A stretch of DNA of 64,000 bases, from NCBI GenBank assembly GCA_021738535.1, contig JAIPBU010000011.1, forward strand, positions 22,665 through 86,664, written 5' to 3'. Made by a program: the position numbers and the translations under genes. The notes under the pieces are model-generated. The model was not told the DNA's origin. It saw only the letters and a program-made list of their open reading frames with translations, and did no database searches. Positions 43,297 through 51,687 of the stretch are shown piece after piece. Position 1 is the first letter of the stretch. The number at the start of each line of letters is the position of its first letter. The stretch comes from Bacteroidales bacterium. Lineage in GTDB: Bacteria; Bacteroidota; Bacteroidia; Bacteroidales; VadinHA17.

Positions 43297-44949
43297 ATGA
43301 TCAAAGAAAGATTTATAGGATACGTTGAGGACAGTATAAAGCAAAACTGGGAAATAGAAGCTCTTTCCAATTATAAAGGACAGGGATTTTCTTACAAGGA
43401 AATAGCAGAGAAAATCCTTAAGTTACACATGCTGTTTGAAAAAGCAGGTATAAAAGAAGGCGACAAGGTTTCGCTGGTGGGCAAAAACTCAGCTAACTGG
43501 TGCACGGCATACCTTGCCACTGTTACCTATGGAGCCATTATAGTGCCTATCCTGCCTGATTTTAAGCCGGAAGACCTGGTGAATATTATTAACCACTCCG
43601 ATTCAAAAATGCTGGTTATTGACCGTACCCTGATGGAGAAGCTGGATTATAAAGATCTGCCGGCCGTAAACACTGTCTTATATACGGAAGAATTTGAATA
43701 TGCCAACGGTAAGAAGAAAGAAGTAAAAGAACTGCTGGAAAATATTGATAAGGCATTTGAAGAAAAATATCCTGATCTTAAACCGGAGATGATAAAATTC
43801 TCGGGTATTGATAACGAGGAACTGGCAGTTATAAGCTATACCTCGGGAACAACAGGATTTTCAAAGGGGGTTATGGTTCCGCACCGCAGCCTGGCCGCCA
43901 ACATAAGGTTTGCTCAGAATAACATGCCCCTGGAACCGGGCGATAAAATAGTTAGTTTCCTGCCCCTGGCACATACCTATGGCTGTGCCTTTGAATTCCT
44001 TTTCCCTTTCACCTACGGCTGCCATATAACAATACTGACAAAAACGCCTTCACCACAGATCATATTACAGGCTTTCAAGGAAATAAGGCCGCGACTAATA
44101 CTGTCAGTGCCCCTGGTGGTGGAGAAAATATACAAGAAACAATTGCAACCGGTACTGAGAAAACCAATGATGAGGGTTCTGTTAGCCCTGCCCGGTATAA
44201 ACAGTGTATTGATGAAAAGCATAAGGAAGAAACTTTTCGAGTCGTTTGGAGGTAACTTCCACGAGATGGTAATCGGCGGTGCAGCTTTCAATGCCGATGT
44301 GGAAAAGTTCTTTAAGAAGATTAAATTTCCTTTCACCGTGGGCTACGGCATGACAGAATGCGGTCCGCTCATCAGTTATGCTTCCTGGGATACAACAAAA
44401 CTGGGCGCTTCCGGCCGTCCCGTAGATACCCTGGAGGTAACAATAGATTCATCCGATCCCCTTAAAGAAGTGGGTGAAATAATACTCAGGGGCGATAATG
44501 TTATGCTGGGTTATTATAAAAATGAGAAGGCAACAAAGGAAATTATTGATGAGGACGGATGGATGCATACCGGTGACCTGGGAATAATGGATAAGGATAA
44601 AAATATCTTTATCAAGGGAAGGAGTAAGAGTATGCTCCTGGGACCATCAGGCAAGAATATTTACCCTGAAGAGATTGAATCACTGATCAATAACCAGTAC
44701 CTGGTTGCCGAAACAGTTATTATATCGGAAGATAATAAGCTGGTAGCCCTTGTTTATCCCGATTATGAACAGATGAAGAAAGACGGTATTTCAAAAGATA
44801 AGCTGGAGGACATATATGCAGGAACAAGGAAGGAAGTGAACGAGCGCCTTCCTTCTTATATGAATGTGTCTAAATTCAGGATCCATGATGAAGAATTTGT
44901 TAAAACACCCAAGCGAAGCATAAAAAGATTCCTCTATATCAAAAAATAA
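43297..44949 (+). CDS. AMP-dependent long-chain acyl-CoA ligase-like protein
   Basis: 550 aa from ATG 43297; the longer frame would run through the octamer array. ANL-superfamily motifs: YTSGTTGFSKGVMVPH (P-loop), VGYGMTECGP (A5), GWMHTGDLGIMDKDKNIFIKGRSK (A7/A8 hinge), and KTPKRSIKRF with the C-terminal catalytic Lys. It activates a carboxylic acid, most likely a fatty acid, to its AMP and then CoA ester. It is ~50-100 residues shorter than typical FadD-like FACS of the phylum but complete in motifs. It is followed 14 nt later by ispD. Confidence 0.88.
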   Translation: MIKERFIGYVEDSIKQNWEIEALSNYKGQGFSYKEIAEKILKLHMLFEKAGIKEGDKVSLVGKNSANWCTAYLATVTYGAIIVPILPDFKPEDLVNIINHSDSKMLVIDRTLMEKLDYKDLPAVNTVLYTEEFEYANGKKKEVKELLENIDKAFEEKYPDLKPEMIKFSGIDNEELAVISYTSGTTGFSKGVMVPHRSLAANIRFAQNNMPLEPGDKIVSFLPLAHTYGCAFEFLFPFTYGCHITILTKTPSPQIILQAFKEIRPRLILSVPLVVEKIYKKQLQPVLRKPMMRVLLALPGINSVLMKSIRKKLFESFGGNFHEMVIGGAAFNADVEKFFKKIKFPFTVGYGMTECGPLISYASWDTTKLGASGRPVDTLEVTIDSSDPLKEVGEIILRGDNVMLGYYKNEKATKEIIDEDGWMHTGDLGIMDKDKNIFIKGRSKSMLLGPSGKNIYPEEIESLINNQYLVAETVIISEDNKLVALVYPDYEQMKKDGISKDKLEDIYAGTRKEVNERLPSYMNVSKFRIHDEEFVKTPKRSIKRFLYIKK

Positions 44950-44963
44950 TTTTCTGATCTGTA

Positions 44964-45617
44964 ATGGCAAGAATGCACAGGTATCTTATAATGGTTGCCG
45001 GAGGCAGGGGACTGCGTATGGGAGCAGGTATCCCCAAGCAGTTCCTGCTGCTTGACCATAAACCCATTATCTTTCACTCTATTGAAAAGTTTACATCTTA
45101 TGACCCGGGAATAGAGATTATCCTTGTGTTGCCGGAAGATAAGATCGATTACTGGAATGAATTATGCACAAAATATAATTTTCATACAGACCATAATATT
45201 GCTAAGGGCGGCCAGGAACGTTTCAATTCAGTACAAAACGGCCTTTCACTGGTAAGGCAAAGATCAACTGTTGCCATCCATGACGCTGTAAGACCATATG
45301 TAAGCATTGAAACAATTGATCGCTGTTTCAGTGTGGCAGAAAAAAAAGGGAATGCCGTTCCGTATATCAACCCAACAGAATCGGTTCGTGAGATAAGCGG
45401 CAAACGATCCAGCCGTATCATAAACCGTGATAATATTGCTCTTATACAAACACCACAGGTCTTCAGGTCGGATATACTGCTCTCAGCATACTCCGCAGAA
45501 TACCAGCCATCATTTACCGATGATGCCTCGGTGGTCGAGGCAGCAGGACACAGCATAAACCTCGTGCAGGGCAACCGTGAGAATATTAAGATCACCACAG
45601 CTGAGGATTTGCAGTAA
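44964..45617 (+). CDS. ispD: 2-C-methyl-D-erythritol 4-phosphate cytidylyltransferase
   Basis: 217 aa. The nucleotidyltransferase loop GGRGLRMGAGIPKQFL (13-28), KGGQERFNSVQNGL and HDAVRPYV are the IspD hallmarks; TPQVFRSDIL and FTDDASVVEAAG complete the set. It forms CDP-methylerythritol from CTP in the non-mevalonate isoprenoid pathway. No other isoprenoid gene is near. It is 14 nt downstream of the acyl-CoA ligase gene and probably shares its transcript. The length matches the family. Confidence 0.93.
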   Translation: MARMHRYLIMVAGGRGLRMGAGIPKQFLLLDHKPIIFHSIEKFTSYDPGIEIILVLPEDKIDYWNELCTKYNFHTDHNIAKGGQERFNSVQNGLSLVRQRSTVAIHDAVRPYVSIETIDRCFSVAEKKGNAVPYINPTESVREISGKRSSRIINRDNIALIQTPQVFRSDILLSAYSAEYQPSFTDDASVVEAAGHSINLVQGNRENIKITTAEDLQ

Positions 45618-45657
45618 TGGATTAATGGAACAATCCATCAATCCAATAATCCAATAA
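45617..45657 (+). repeat. Inverted 8-bp-periodic repeat after ispD
   Basis: ATGGATT (45617-45623) faces AATCCAT (45632-45638) across an 8-nt loop. The right side continues with AATCCA units every eight bases. The units are of the TGGATTRT kind that also makes up the array near 58.9 kb. It may act as a terminator-like hairpin for the ispD transcript. Confidence 0.6.
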
Positions 45658-45701
45658 ATAATCAATATATTTATATGTCGTAACAACCTAAACCAAGGAT
45701 C

Positions 45702-46454
45702 ATGAAAACAAGAATTATTACTCTTCTGCTATCACTTACCATATTGCTTAATTCCTGTGCTGAACTGCTGACAGCCCTTGAAACGGTGGCTACAGATGCC
45801 CCGCTAACAGAGGCCGAGGTGGTTGAAGGTTTAAAAGAGGCCCTGAAAAAGGGTGCCAGGGAAGGAGCGGAGAGGCTTGCTGCAGAAAACGGGTACTACG
45901 GTGATGAACTGGTAAAAATTTACCTGCCTGACGAAGCAATGGTAATAGTGGAAAATGTAAGCAAGATACCGGGCGGACAGCAACTGATTGATGACGTCAT
46001 TATACGTATCAACAGGGCAGCCGAAAATGCCGCAAAAGATGCAGCACCGATCTTCGTATCCAGCATCCGGCAAATGACTGTCAGGGATGCCTTTGGTATC
46101 CTCAGGGGAGAAAGCGATGCCGCAACACAATACCTGAAAAGAACAACATACGATGATCTTGCAAACCTCTACCGCCCGCAGATCCAGGAATCAATCAACA
46201 AAGACCTTGTTGGCAATATATCCACCCAGGACTCGTGGGACGCACTTACAGGTAAATGGAATAAGTTTGCAGGTTCACTGGCAGGCCGGCTCGCCGGGGT
46301 TGAAAAGGTTGAAACCAACCTGGGAGATTACCTTACACAAAAAGCCCTGGACGGTATGTTCCTTAAAGTGGCCGGGGAAGAACTCAGGATCAGGGAGGAT
46401 GTAAATGCCAGGGTAACACCAATACTGAAAAAAGTATTCGGCAGCGTCGACTGA
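45702..46454 (+). CDS. DUF4197 lipoprotein
   Basis: 250 aa. Lipoprotein signal with Cys19 (TILLNSCAELL). The rest matches DUF4197: LTEAEVVEGLKEALKKGAREGAERL, then YYGDELVKIYLPDEAMVIVENVSKIPGG, AAKDAAPIFVSSIRQMTVRDAFGILRGESDAATQYLKRTT and a closing DARVTPILKKVFG-like end. The family is widespread in Proteobacteria and Bacteroidota, helical and of unknown function; it should sit in the periplasm. It is a separate unit, 84 nt after ispD, with the acyltransferase-like gene 19 nt downstream. Confidence 0.88.
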   Translation: MKTRIITLLLSLTILLNSCAELLTALETVATDAPLTEAEVVEGLKEALKKGAREGAERLAAENGYYGDELVKIYLPDEAMVIVENVSKIPGGQQLIDDVIIRINRAAENAAKDAAPIFVSSIRQMTVRDAFGILRGESDAATQYLKRTTYDDLANLYRPQIQESINKDLVGNISTQDSWDALTGKWNKFAGSLAGRLAGVEKVETNLGDYLTQKALDGMFLKVAGEELRIREDVNARVTPILKKVFGSVD

Positions 46455-46473
46455 TACCGGACCGATCCTTAAG

Positions 46474-47595
46474 ATGCATAAAAAAGGAAAGTCAATAATC
46501 AGATACCGTAACCTTGATGTCAGGGTCACAGAAAAACCAGACAGTGAAATCCTTAACCTCCTGGATAATACCGTGCTCGGATCAGCAGGGGGACTGCGGC
46601 ACCAGCTGACCAATACGGACAAAAGGATAAAAGCTTATGGAAAGAACATACGTTTTGTATCTCTCTACATAAAAGACAGGCTGGCTGGTACGGTTGGACT
46701 GTGTTACAGGACATCCCTGTCGGCTGCAAAAGAACACCATAGTTCATATATCAGGTACCTCTCTTTTATGCCAATGTTCCGTACGGCACTGAAGAGGAAA
46801 GAACCGGCAGCTAAAACATCAAAACAATCATGGAAACAGGAGGTTTTTGCTTTCTTCCGCAAACCACACCTGCTGGGATTTCCCGGTTATAAGCAAGGCG
46901 ATAAACATATTGTTTATGCTTATATCGAAAGTCATAATGAAAGGTCCAGGAACCTGATCGAGCAGGTGGGTCTTGAAAATATACGTTCATTCATCACGGT
47001 GCCCTTCAGCCGTTTTTACCCGAGGGAATCGCTAAGGGTATCAAATCTACCGGTAACGGACAGGGACAGGATGAAAAATATCCTGGAAGGGTTCTATGCC
47101 TCCCATTCATTCTTTACGTCTGAATTCAGCTTTTATGACGATAAATACTATATAATAAAGGAAGGGGATAATATCATAGCCGGACTGGCAGCTTTTCCCA
47201 ATGCATTCAGGATAGTAGATATGCCCGGGTTAAAAGGATGGTTGTTTATGAATGTATTGCACCGCCTGCCCTTTTTAGGAAAACTGTTTAACCCGCGCGA
47301 AGTACGTTTCCTGGCTATAGAGTCAATTTACTGTAAAGAAGGCAGGGAAAAAGAACTGGAAGAAATAATCGAAACAGCCTGTGCACGGGAGGGCTATAAC
47401 CTTGCCATTACCTGGCTTGATGATAAAAGCGCACTGTATCATCGCATCAAAGAAAAAACAAGCAGCGGCATAGTGGAAAAAATGCTTGATCCCACGCCGG
47501 CGCAGGTATATGCCGGTTTTGTGAATTACACGGATGAGGAAAAGAAAGAGTTCAGGAACAGGCCCGCCTTTATTCCCGGATTCGATTTCACCTGA
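46474..47595 (+). CDS. GNAT-like acyltransferase-family protein (tentative)
   Basis: 373 aa, soluble. The first half has a pattern compatible with a GNAT fold (IRFVSLYIKDRLAGTVGLCYR as a strand-turn-strand, later HIVYAYIESHNERSRNLIEQVGLE, resembling the GNAT motif in which a neighbour-residue pair precedes EK-G-F). The second half repeats a similar strand pattern (YYIIKEGDNIIAGLAAFPNAF). It may thus be a double-GNAT protein. No substrate can be given. It is probably co-transcribed with the DUF4197 gene and convergent with the fucosidase operon. Confidence 0.5.
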   Translation: MHKKGKSIIRYRNLDVRVTEKPDSEILNLLDNTVLGSAGGLRHQLTNTDKRIKAYGKNIRFVSLYIKDRLAGTVGLCYRTSLSAAKEHHSSYIRYLSFMPMFRTALKRKEPAAKTSKQSWKQEVFAFFRKPHLLGFPGYKQGDKHIVYAYIESHNERSRNLIEQVGLENIRSFITVPFSRFYPRESLRVSNLPVTDRDRMKNILEGFYASHSFFTSEFSFYDDKYYIIKEGDNIIAGLAAFPNAFRIVDMPGLKGWLFMNVLHRLPFLGKLFNPREVRFLAIESIYCKEGREKELEEIIETACAREGYNLAITWLDDKSALYHRIKEKTSSGIVEKMLDPTPAQVYAGFVNYTDEEKKEFRNRPAFIPGFDFT

Positions 47596-47613
47596 TCAGC
47601 CCGGTAAGAAGGT

Positions 47614-48921
47614 CTATTCTGACAGTTCCAGCTTACCATCAAGGAGGAGGCAGATAACAGACGTATATTCATCGCATACATTTCCGGGCACATCAATAAA
47701 TATCAACCCGGCATGATTGCTCCAGTATGGTTTCAGGTATTCACTGTATTCCAGCTTTGTCCCGTTGCCCACAACGTATATCCTGTTAATCTTATTCTTT
47801 ACACCCTCCAGCATCAGTTGCCCGTCGGCCGGACGCCCATGCATAAAAAGATACAGCCTGGTACTGTCTGCAGACAGCGTACTGGGCCCGTAATAATAAC
47901 CAGGGGGCAGTCCCGCACGGGTACCGTATATCGCCTCCCCGTGTTTCGAGGTCCATTGTCCCATCTCCTCCAATATCTCAACCTGCTCCTCCGGGATGCT
48001 GCCATCAGCGCGCGGACCAATATCAAGCAGCAGGTTACCCCCCATTGATAAACATTCGGAGAAGATCTTTATCACCTGGGAAGGGCTTTTGTAATTGCTG
48101 TCGTTATGCTGGTAACCCCACGAGTCGTTCATCGTCATACATAATTCCCAGTATTCATCTTCCGGCCGCTTAACCGGCATTCCCTGCTCGGGTGTAGCGT
48201 AATCGCCATAACCTTGCAGCCGGCTGTTTATAATGGCATCCGCATTATTATCCAGTATCATTTCTCTTATCTCCCTGGCGCCCCACCATTCGGCACTCTG
48301 TTCCCAGTCGCCATCGAACCACCACAGGTCGGGGTTATATTTTTTGCTTATCTCTTCTATCTGCCCGTGGTTAAAACTTCTAAAACGGGCCTTTCGTTCA
48401 GGGTCATCCTCATACCTCTTTTCCTCTTTGGTAAAATTAGGATAATCGGGATGCGACCAGTCAAGCACTGAATAATACAGGCCCACCTTCAAGCCTTCAC
48501 TGCGCATCTCTTTCACAAAAGGACCCACCAGGTCCCTTCCTGCCGGAGTCCGGTCCACAACATTAAGATCGCCATAGTCAGAATCCCACAGGGCCACACC
48601 ATCATGATGCTTGGTAGTCAGAACCGCATAGCGCGCCCCGCTATTCTTAATAAGCTCAACCCAGCGACCGGGATCATAATTTTCAGCAGTAAAACCATCC
48701 AGCTGTTTCATATAATCCGGGTAGGATATATAACCATTGTAGAATGACCAGGACTCATCAATCCCATTCACTGCATAAATCCCCCAGTGAATAAAGATTC
48801 CCAGCCTGGCATCGCCAAACCACTCCATCTTTTTGCTGTCCGTTTCAACCTTTTGTCCTGACAGTCCCGTACTTGCAATAAGCACCAGGGCAATAGAAAA
48901 CAATACACCTGCTTTGTTCAT
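47614..48921 (-). CDS. GH29 alpha-L-fucosidase (second of tandem pair)
   Basis: 435 aa. Signal peptide (LIASTGLSGQ). GH29 hallmarks: WFGDARLGIFIHWGIYAV, the catalytic-barrel His motif LTTKHHDGVALWDS, YYSVLDWSHPDY, and the nucleophile Asp in NPDLWWFDGDWE. GGNLLLDIGPRADGSIPEE is the conserved C-terminal barrel motif. It removes alpha-L-fucose from glycans in the periplasm or outside. The ATG overlaps the stop of the upstream GH29 gene by 4 nt (ATGA). It lacks the extra C-terminal carbohydrate domains seen in some family members. Confidence 0.9.
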   Translation of the reverse strand: MNKAGVLFSIALVLIASTGLSGQKVETDSKKMEWFGDARLGIFIHWGIYAVNGIDESWSFYNGYISYPDYMKQLDGFTAENYDPGRWVELIKNSGARYAVLTTKHHDGVALWDSDYGDLNVVDRTPAGRDLVGPFVKEMRSEGLKVGLYYSVLDWSHPDYPNFTKEEKRYEDDPERKARFRSFNHGQIEEISKKYNPDLWWFDGDWEQSAEWWGAREIREMILDNNADAIINSRLQGYGDYATPEQGMPVKRPEDEYWELCMTMNDSWGYQHNDSNYKSPSQVIKIFSECLSMGGNLLLDIGPRADGSIPEEQVEILEEMGQWTSKHGEAIYGTRAGLPPGYYYGPSTLSADSTRLYLFMHGRPADGQLMLEGVKNKINRIYVVGNGTKLEYSEYLKPYWSNHAGLIFIDVPGNVCDEYTSVICLLLDGKLELSE

Positions 48922-50342
48922 AATCCGTTAATCTTAAGCGTAAATGCAATTTTTGAAGGAACATCCCGGGGTATGCTTACCACACATTCATTACCAGGTC
49001 TTTTCCACTTCAGTTCTTTACCTGTACCGAGCATGCTTATGCGGGCATCATCAGTGATACCGGGAACGCTGATTTTTATTTTCGAAGGTACTTTTTCACC
49101 ATCTTCCAGGAGGTAAATAGCATACAGAGCATCTCCTTTGGAGGTGTAGCATATCCTGCCTTCCTTGTACGGAGCTATTGCCCTTGTGCCATATATGGCT
49201 TCAGCGTTTATATCCATCCATCTGCCTATATCCCGTAGTAGTTTATAAGCACCTTCCTGCCACTTTCCTTCAGGGCCGGGAGCTATATTCAGGAGGAGAT
49301 TGCCCCCCTTTGCAACTATATCGACAAGCATATGTACTGCGCGGCGTCCGCTCATATATTCAGCACCGGGGGTGTATGACCATCCGCCGCCAGAGATAAT
49401 GCATGATTCCCATGGATAGGGAAGTTCTTTTTCAGGCACCGTGTTTTCAGGGGTAAGGTAATTCTGGTTTTTCCCGTACACTGCCCTGTCCACAACAATA
49501 AGTCCTGGCTGTTTAACACGTGCTTTCTTTACCAGCTCATCCATATGGATGTCCTGGTTCTGTATACGGGTGGGCTTCTCGATGTTCATATCCTCATATG
49601 CCTTTCTTATCTCTTCACTGCTTCGTTTTTTTACCCATCCGCCGTCGAGCCACAGTATATCAACCTTCCCGTAACCGGTCATCAGTTCCATTATCTGCCT
49701 GTGTGTAAATCCAATAAACTTACGCCAGCGCCCGGGGTAATTATTTACGCTGTAATTAACATTGCGGTCGGGTGTTGCAAAGTTGGACCACCAGTAATAA
49801 TCACTGTGCCAGTCGGGTTTCGAGAAATATGCACCTGTCCACATTCCCTCATTGCGGAATGCATCGAAGATCTCCCTTGTAATATTAGCCTTCGGGTTTG
49901 TATGAAAAGGGTTTTTTTCAGATGTTATTTTATAATCGGTGTATTCTGTGTCGAACATACAAAAGCCGTCATGGTGCTTTGTTGTAAAGACAACATACTT
50001 CATACCGGCATCTTTTGCAGCCAGGGCCCAGCTCTCAGGGTCGAAGTGCACCGGGTTAAATGTTGTCTGCAGGTTTTCATACTCCTTTTTATATTCGGTA
50101 TAATCATCACTCTTCCTGCGGCACCATCCTTCATCTTCGGAGCATATAGACCATGATTCCACAACGCCCCACTGGCTGTAGGGGCCCCAGTGCATAAGAA
50201 GACCAAATTTAAGGTCCTGCCATTTTTCCAGCTTTTCAAGAACCAGCGGATCTGTCTCCGGAACATACCTTGTATCAATATGCTGCGAGCATAGGGGTGA
50301 TAACAAGATAAAAGCCATCACCCACGAAATAATTATTTTCAT
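48918..50342 (-). CDS. GH29 alpha-L-fucosidase (first of tandem pair)
   Basis: 474 aa. Signal peptide (LLSPLCSQHID). Motifs parallel the downstream gene: WQDLKFGLLMHWGPYSQW, FTTKHHDGFCMFDT, YFSKPDWHSDYYW, and the nucleophile Asp in VDILWLDGGW; GGNLLLNIAPGPEGKWQ closes the barrel. A C-terminal beta domain (~390-474) follows. The two enzymes differ enough to suggest distinct linkages (A- and B-type GH29). It starts 29 nt after the LacI stop, so regulator and fucosidases form one minus-strand operon. Confidence 0.9.
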   Translation of the reverse strand: MKIIISWVMAFILLSPLCSQHIDTRYVPETDPLVLEKLEKWQDLKFGLLMHWGPYSQWGVVESWSICSEDEGWCRRKSDDYTEYKKEYENLQTTFNPVHFDPESWALAAKDAGMKYVVFTTKHHDGFCMFDTEYTDYKITSEKNPFHTNPKANITREIFDAFRNEGMWTGAYFSKPDWHSDYYWWSNFATPDRNVNYSVNNYPGRWRKFIGFTHRQIMELMTGYGKVDILWLDGGWVKKRSSEEIRKAYEDMNIEKPTRIQNQDIHMDELVKKARVKQPGLIVVDRAVYGKNQNYLTPENTVPEKELPYPWESCIISGGGWSYTPGAEYMSGRRAVHMLVDIVAKGGNLLLNIAPGPEGKWQEGAYKLLRDIGRWMDINAEAIYGTRAIAPYKEGRICYTSKGDALYAIYLLEDGEKVPSKIKISVPGITDDARISMLGTGKELKWKRPGNECVVSIPRDVPSKIAFTLKINGL

Positions 50343-50371
50343 CTTAAATCATAAATCGTTAATCTTAATTC

Positions 50372-51385
50372 TTATTTCTTCACGCTGGACCCCCTGATCA
50401 CCAGGTCCGGCTTAATAACCCTTTTCTGAAAGGGTCTGCTGTTATCCTTAATGCGTTCCAGCATCAGCCGTGCTGCCTCGCGCCCCATCTCGTAGCCATG
50501 CTGGTCAATGGTGCTGAGGCCCGGATCGGTTAGCTTTGAGAGTTGCCCGTTGGTAAAGCCAACAATGGCCACGTCCTCCGGAACAGATAATCCAAGGCTT
50601 TTAACGATGTTAAGTGTCTGTGCCGCCGTAAAATCATTAACGCAAAAGAAAGCATCCGGCCTGGGGTTACGTTTCAACAGGCTTGGAACGATCCATTCAG
50701 CTTCCTCCACCTGGTCACATTTGACGATATTCTCTTCAGCCACGTTAAGCTGGAACTCGTTTAGAGCCCTGATATAACCTTCGGTTCTGTCCTTGGCTAT
50801 GCGCAGGTTGGGCGGACCGCTGAGGTGAACAATGTTTTTCCGTCCCTCAAGAATAAGGTGCTTAACGGCCATATAGGCTCCTTCGGCATCGTCTATCACC
50901 ACTATGTCACTTTCTATCTCTTCACATATCCTGTCAAAAAACACGATGGGTATATTCTTATCCCTTAGCTGGTGAAAATGCTCCGTGTTACGTGTAAGCT
51001 TCGACATAGAGATCAATATGCCATCCACTCTGCTGTTAACCAGTGTCTGTATACTGCTTACCTCTTTTTCATATTCCTCTTTTGACTGGCATATCATTAC
51101 GTTATAGCCATTGGCCTCTGAATAATCCTCAATACCACTAATTACGCTGGAGAAGAAGTAGTGGATTATCTCAGGTACCACTATTCCCACCGTATTGCTG
51201 GTTCCTCCTTTCAGACTGAGTGCAATGGGGTTTGGCCTGTAGTGCCATTTATCTGCCAGGTTGTTAACCAGTTTTTTTGTCTCGGGACTTATATCAGGGT
51301 GGTCCTTCAGTGCCCTTGAAACAGTTGACGGGGATATCTCAAGCTCCCTTGCTATGTCTTTAATTGTAACATTTTCTTTATTCAT
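50372..51385 (-). CDS. LacI-family transcriptional regulator
   Basis: 337 aa from ATG 51385, chosen because the helix-turn-helix then begins at residue ~6 (VTIKDIARELEISPSTVSRALKDHPDISPET), as in LacI proteins; the longer frame adds 20 unrelated residues. The periplasmic-binding-like effector domain follows (GIVVPEIIHYFFSSVISGIED, then ICQSKEEYEKEVSSIQTLVNSRVDGILISMS, FDRICEEIESDIVVIDD). It is divergent from the starch SusC operon, and LacI-type palindromes are in the shared gap. It probably represses one or both operons until a sugar is present. Confidence 0.92.
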   Translation of the reverse strand: MNKENVTIKDIARELEISPSTVSRALKDHPDISPETKKLVNNLADKWHYRPNPIALSLKGGTSNTVGIVVPEIIHYFFSSVISGIEDYSEANGYNVMICQSKEEYEKEVSSIQTLVNSRVDGILISMSKLTRNTEHFHQLRDKNIPIVFFDRICEEIESDIVVIDDAEGAYMAVKHLILEGRKNIVHLSGPPNLRIAKDRTEGYIRALNEFQLNVAEENIVKCDQVEEAEWIVPSLLKRNPRPDAFFCVNDFTAAQTLNIVKSLGLSVPEDVAIVGFTNGQLSKLTDPGLSTIDQHGYEMGREAARLMLERIKDNSRPFQKRVIKPDLVIRGSSVKK

Positions 51386-51687
51386 AATCTGTCTAAATAA
51401 GCCCCTTGTTATAAAAGTAATTAAAATTTCTCTTTTTCGTAACAATCATTTAATGGATATGACAGCCATTTCAAACGTTTGCGGAAACGATTGCAGTAAA
51501 ATACTGAAAAAGAATTGGATAGCAAAACAAATAAAACGAAATTTACATAGTGAACCTTAAAACCTGTGATTTTGTTATCACTAAAGATGTTGTCATATTA
51601 TTTCAGAAGGTCTCCGGACAACATACACGGACCTGATGCGATATATTATTTCTCAGAAATGTACAAACCGCTAATAAACACAAATCT
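51386..51687. other. Divergent regulatory region between lacI and susC
   Basis: 302 nt without a gene. It holds the tandem LacI-type operators at 51472-51494 and an AT-rich leader before susC. I see no clear TTG/TAnnTTTG pair for susC, so promoter activation by a regulator is possible. Confidence 0.5.
51472..51494. promoter_or_regulatory. Tandem LacI-type operators
   Basis: CAAACGTTTG at 51472-51481 is a perfect palindrome with the central CG typical of LacI-family sites. It is followed at once by GCGGAAACGATTGC (51481-51494), a second imperfect CG-centred site. The region lies 87 nt upstream of the lacI start and ~195 nt before susC, so either or both operons could be controlled from it. 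Confidence 0.6.
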
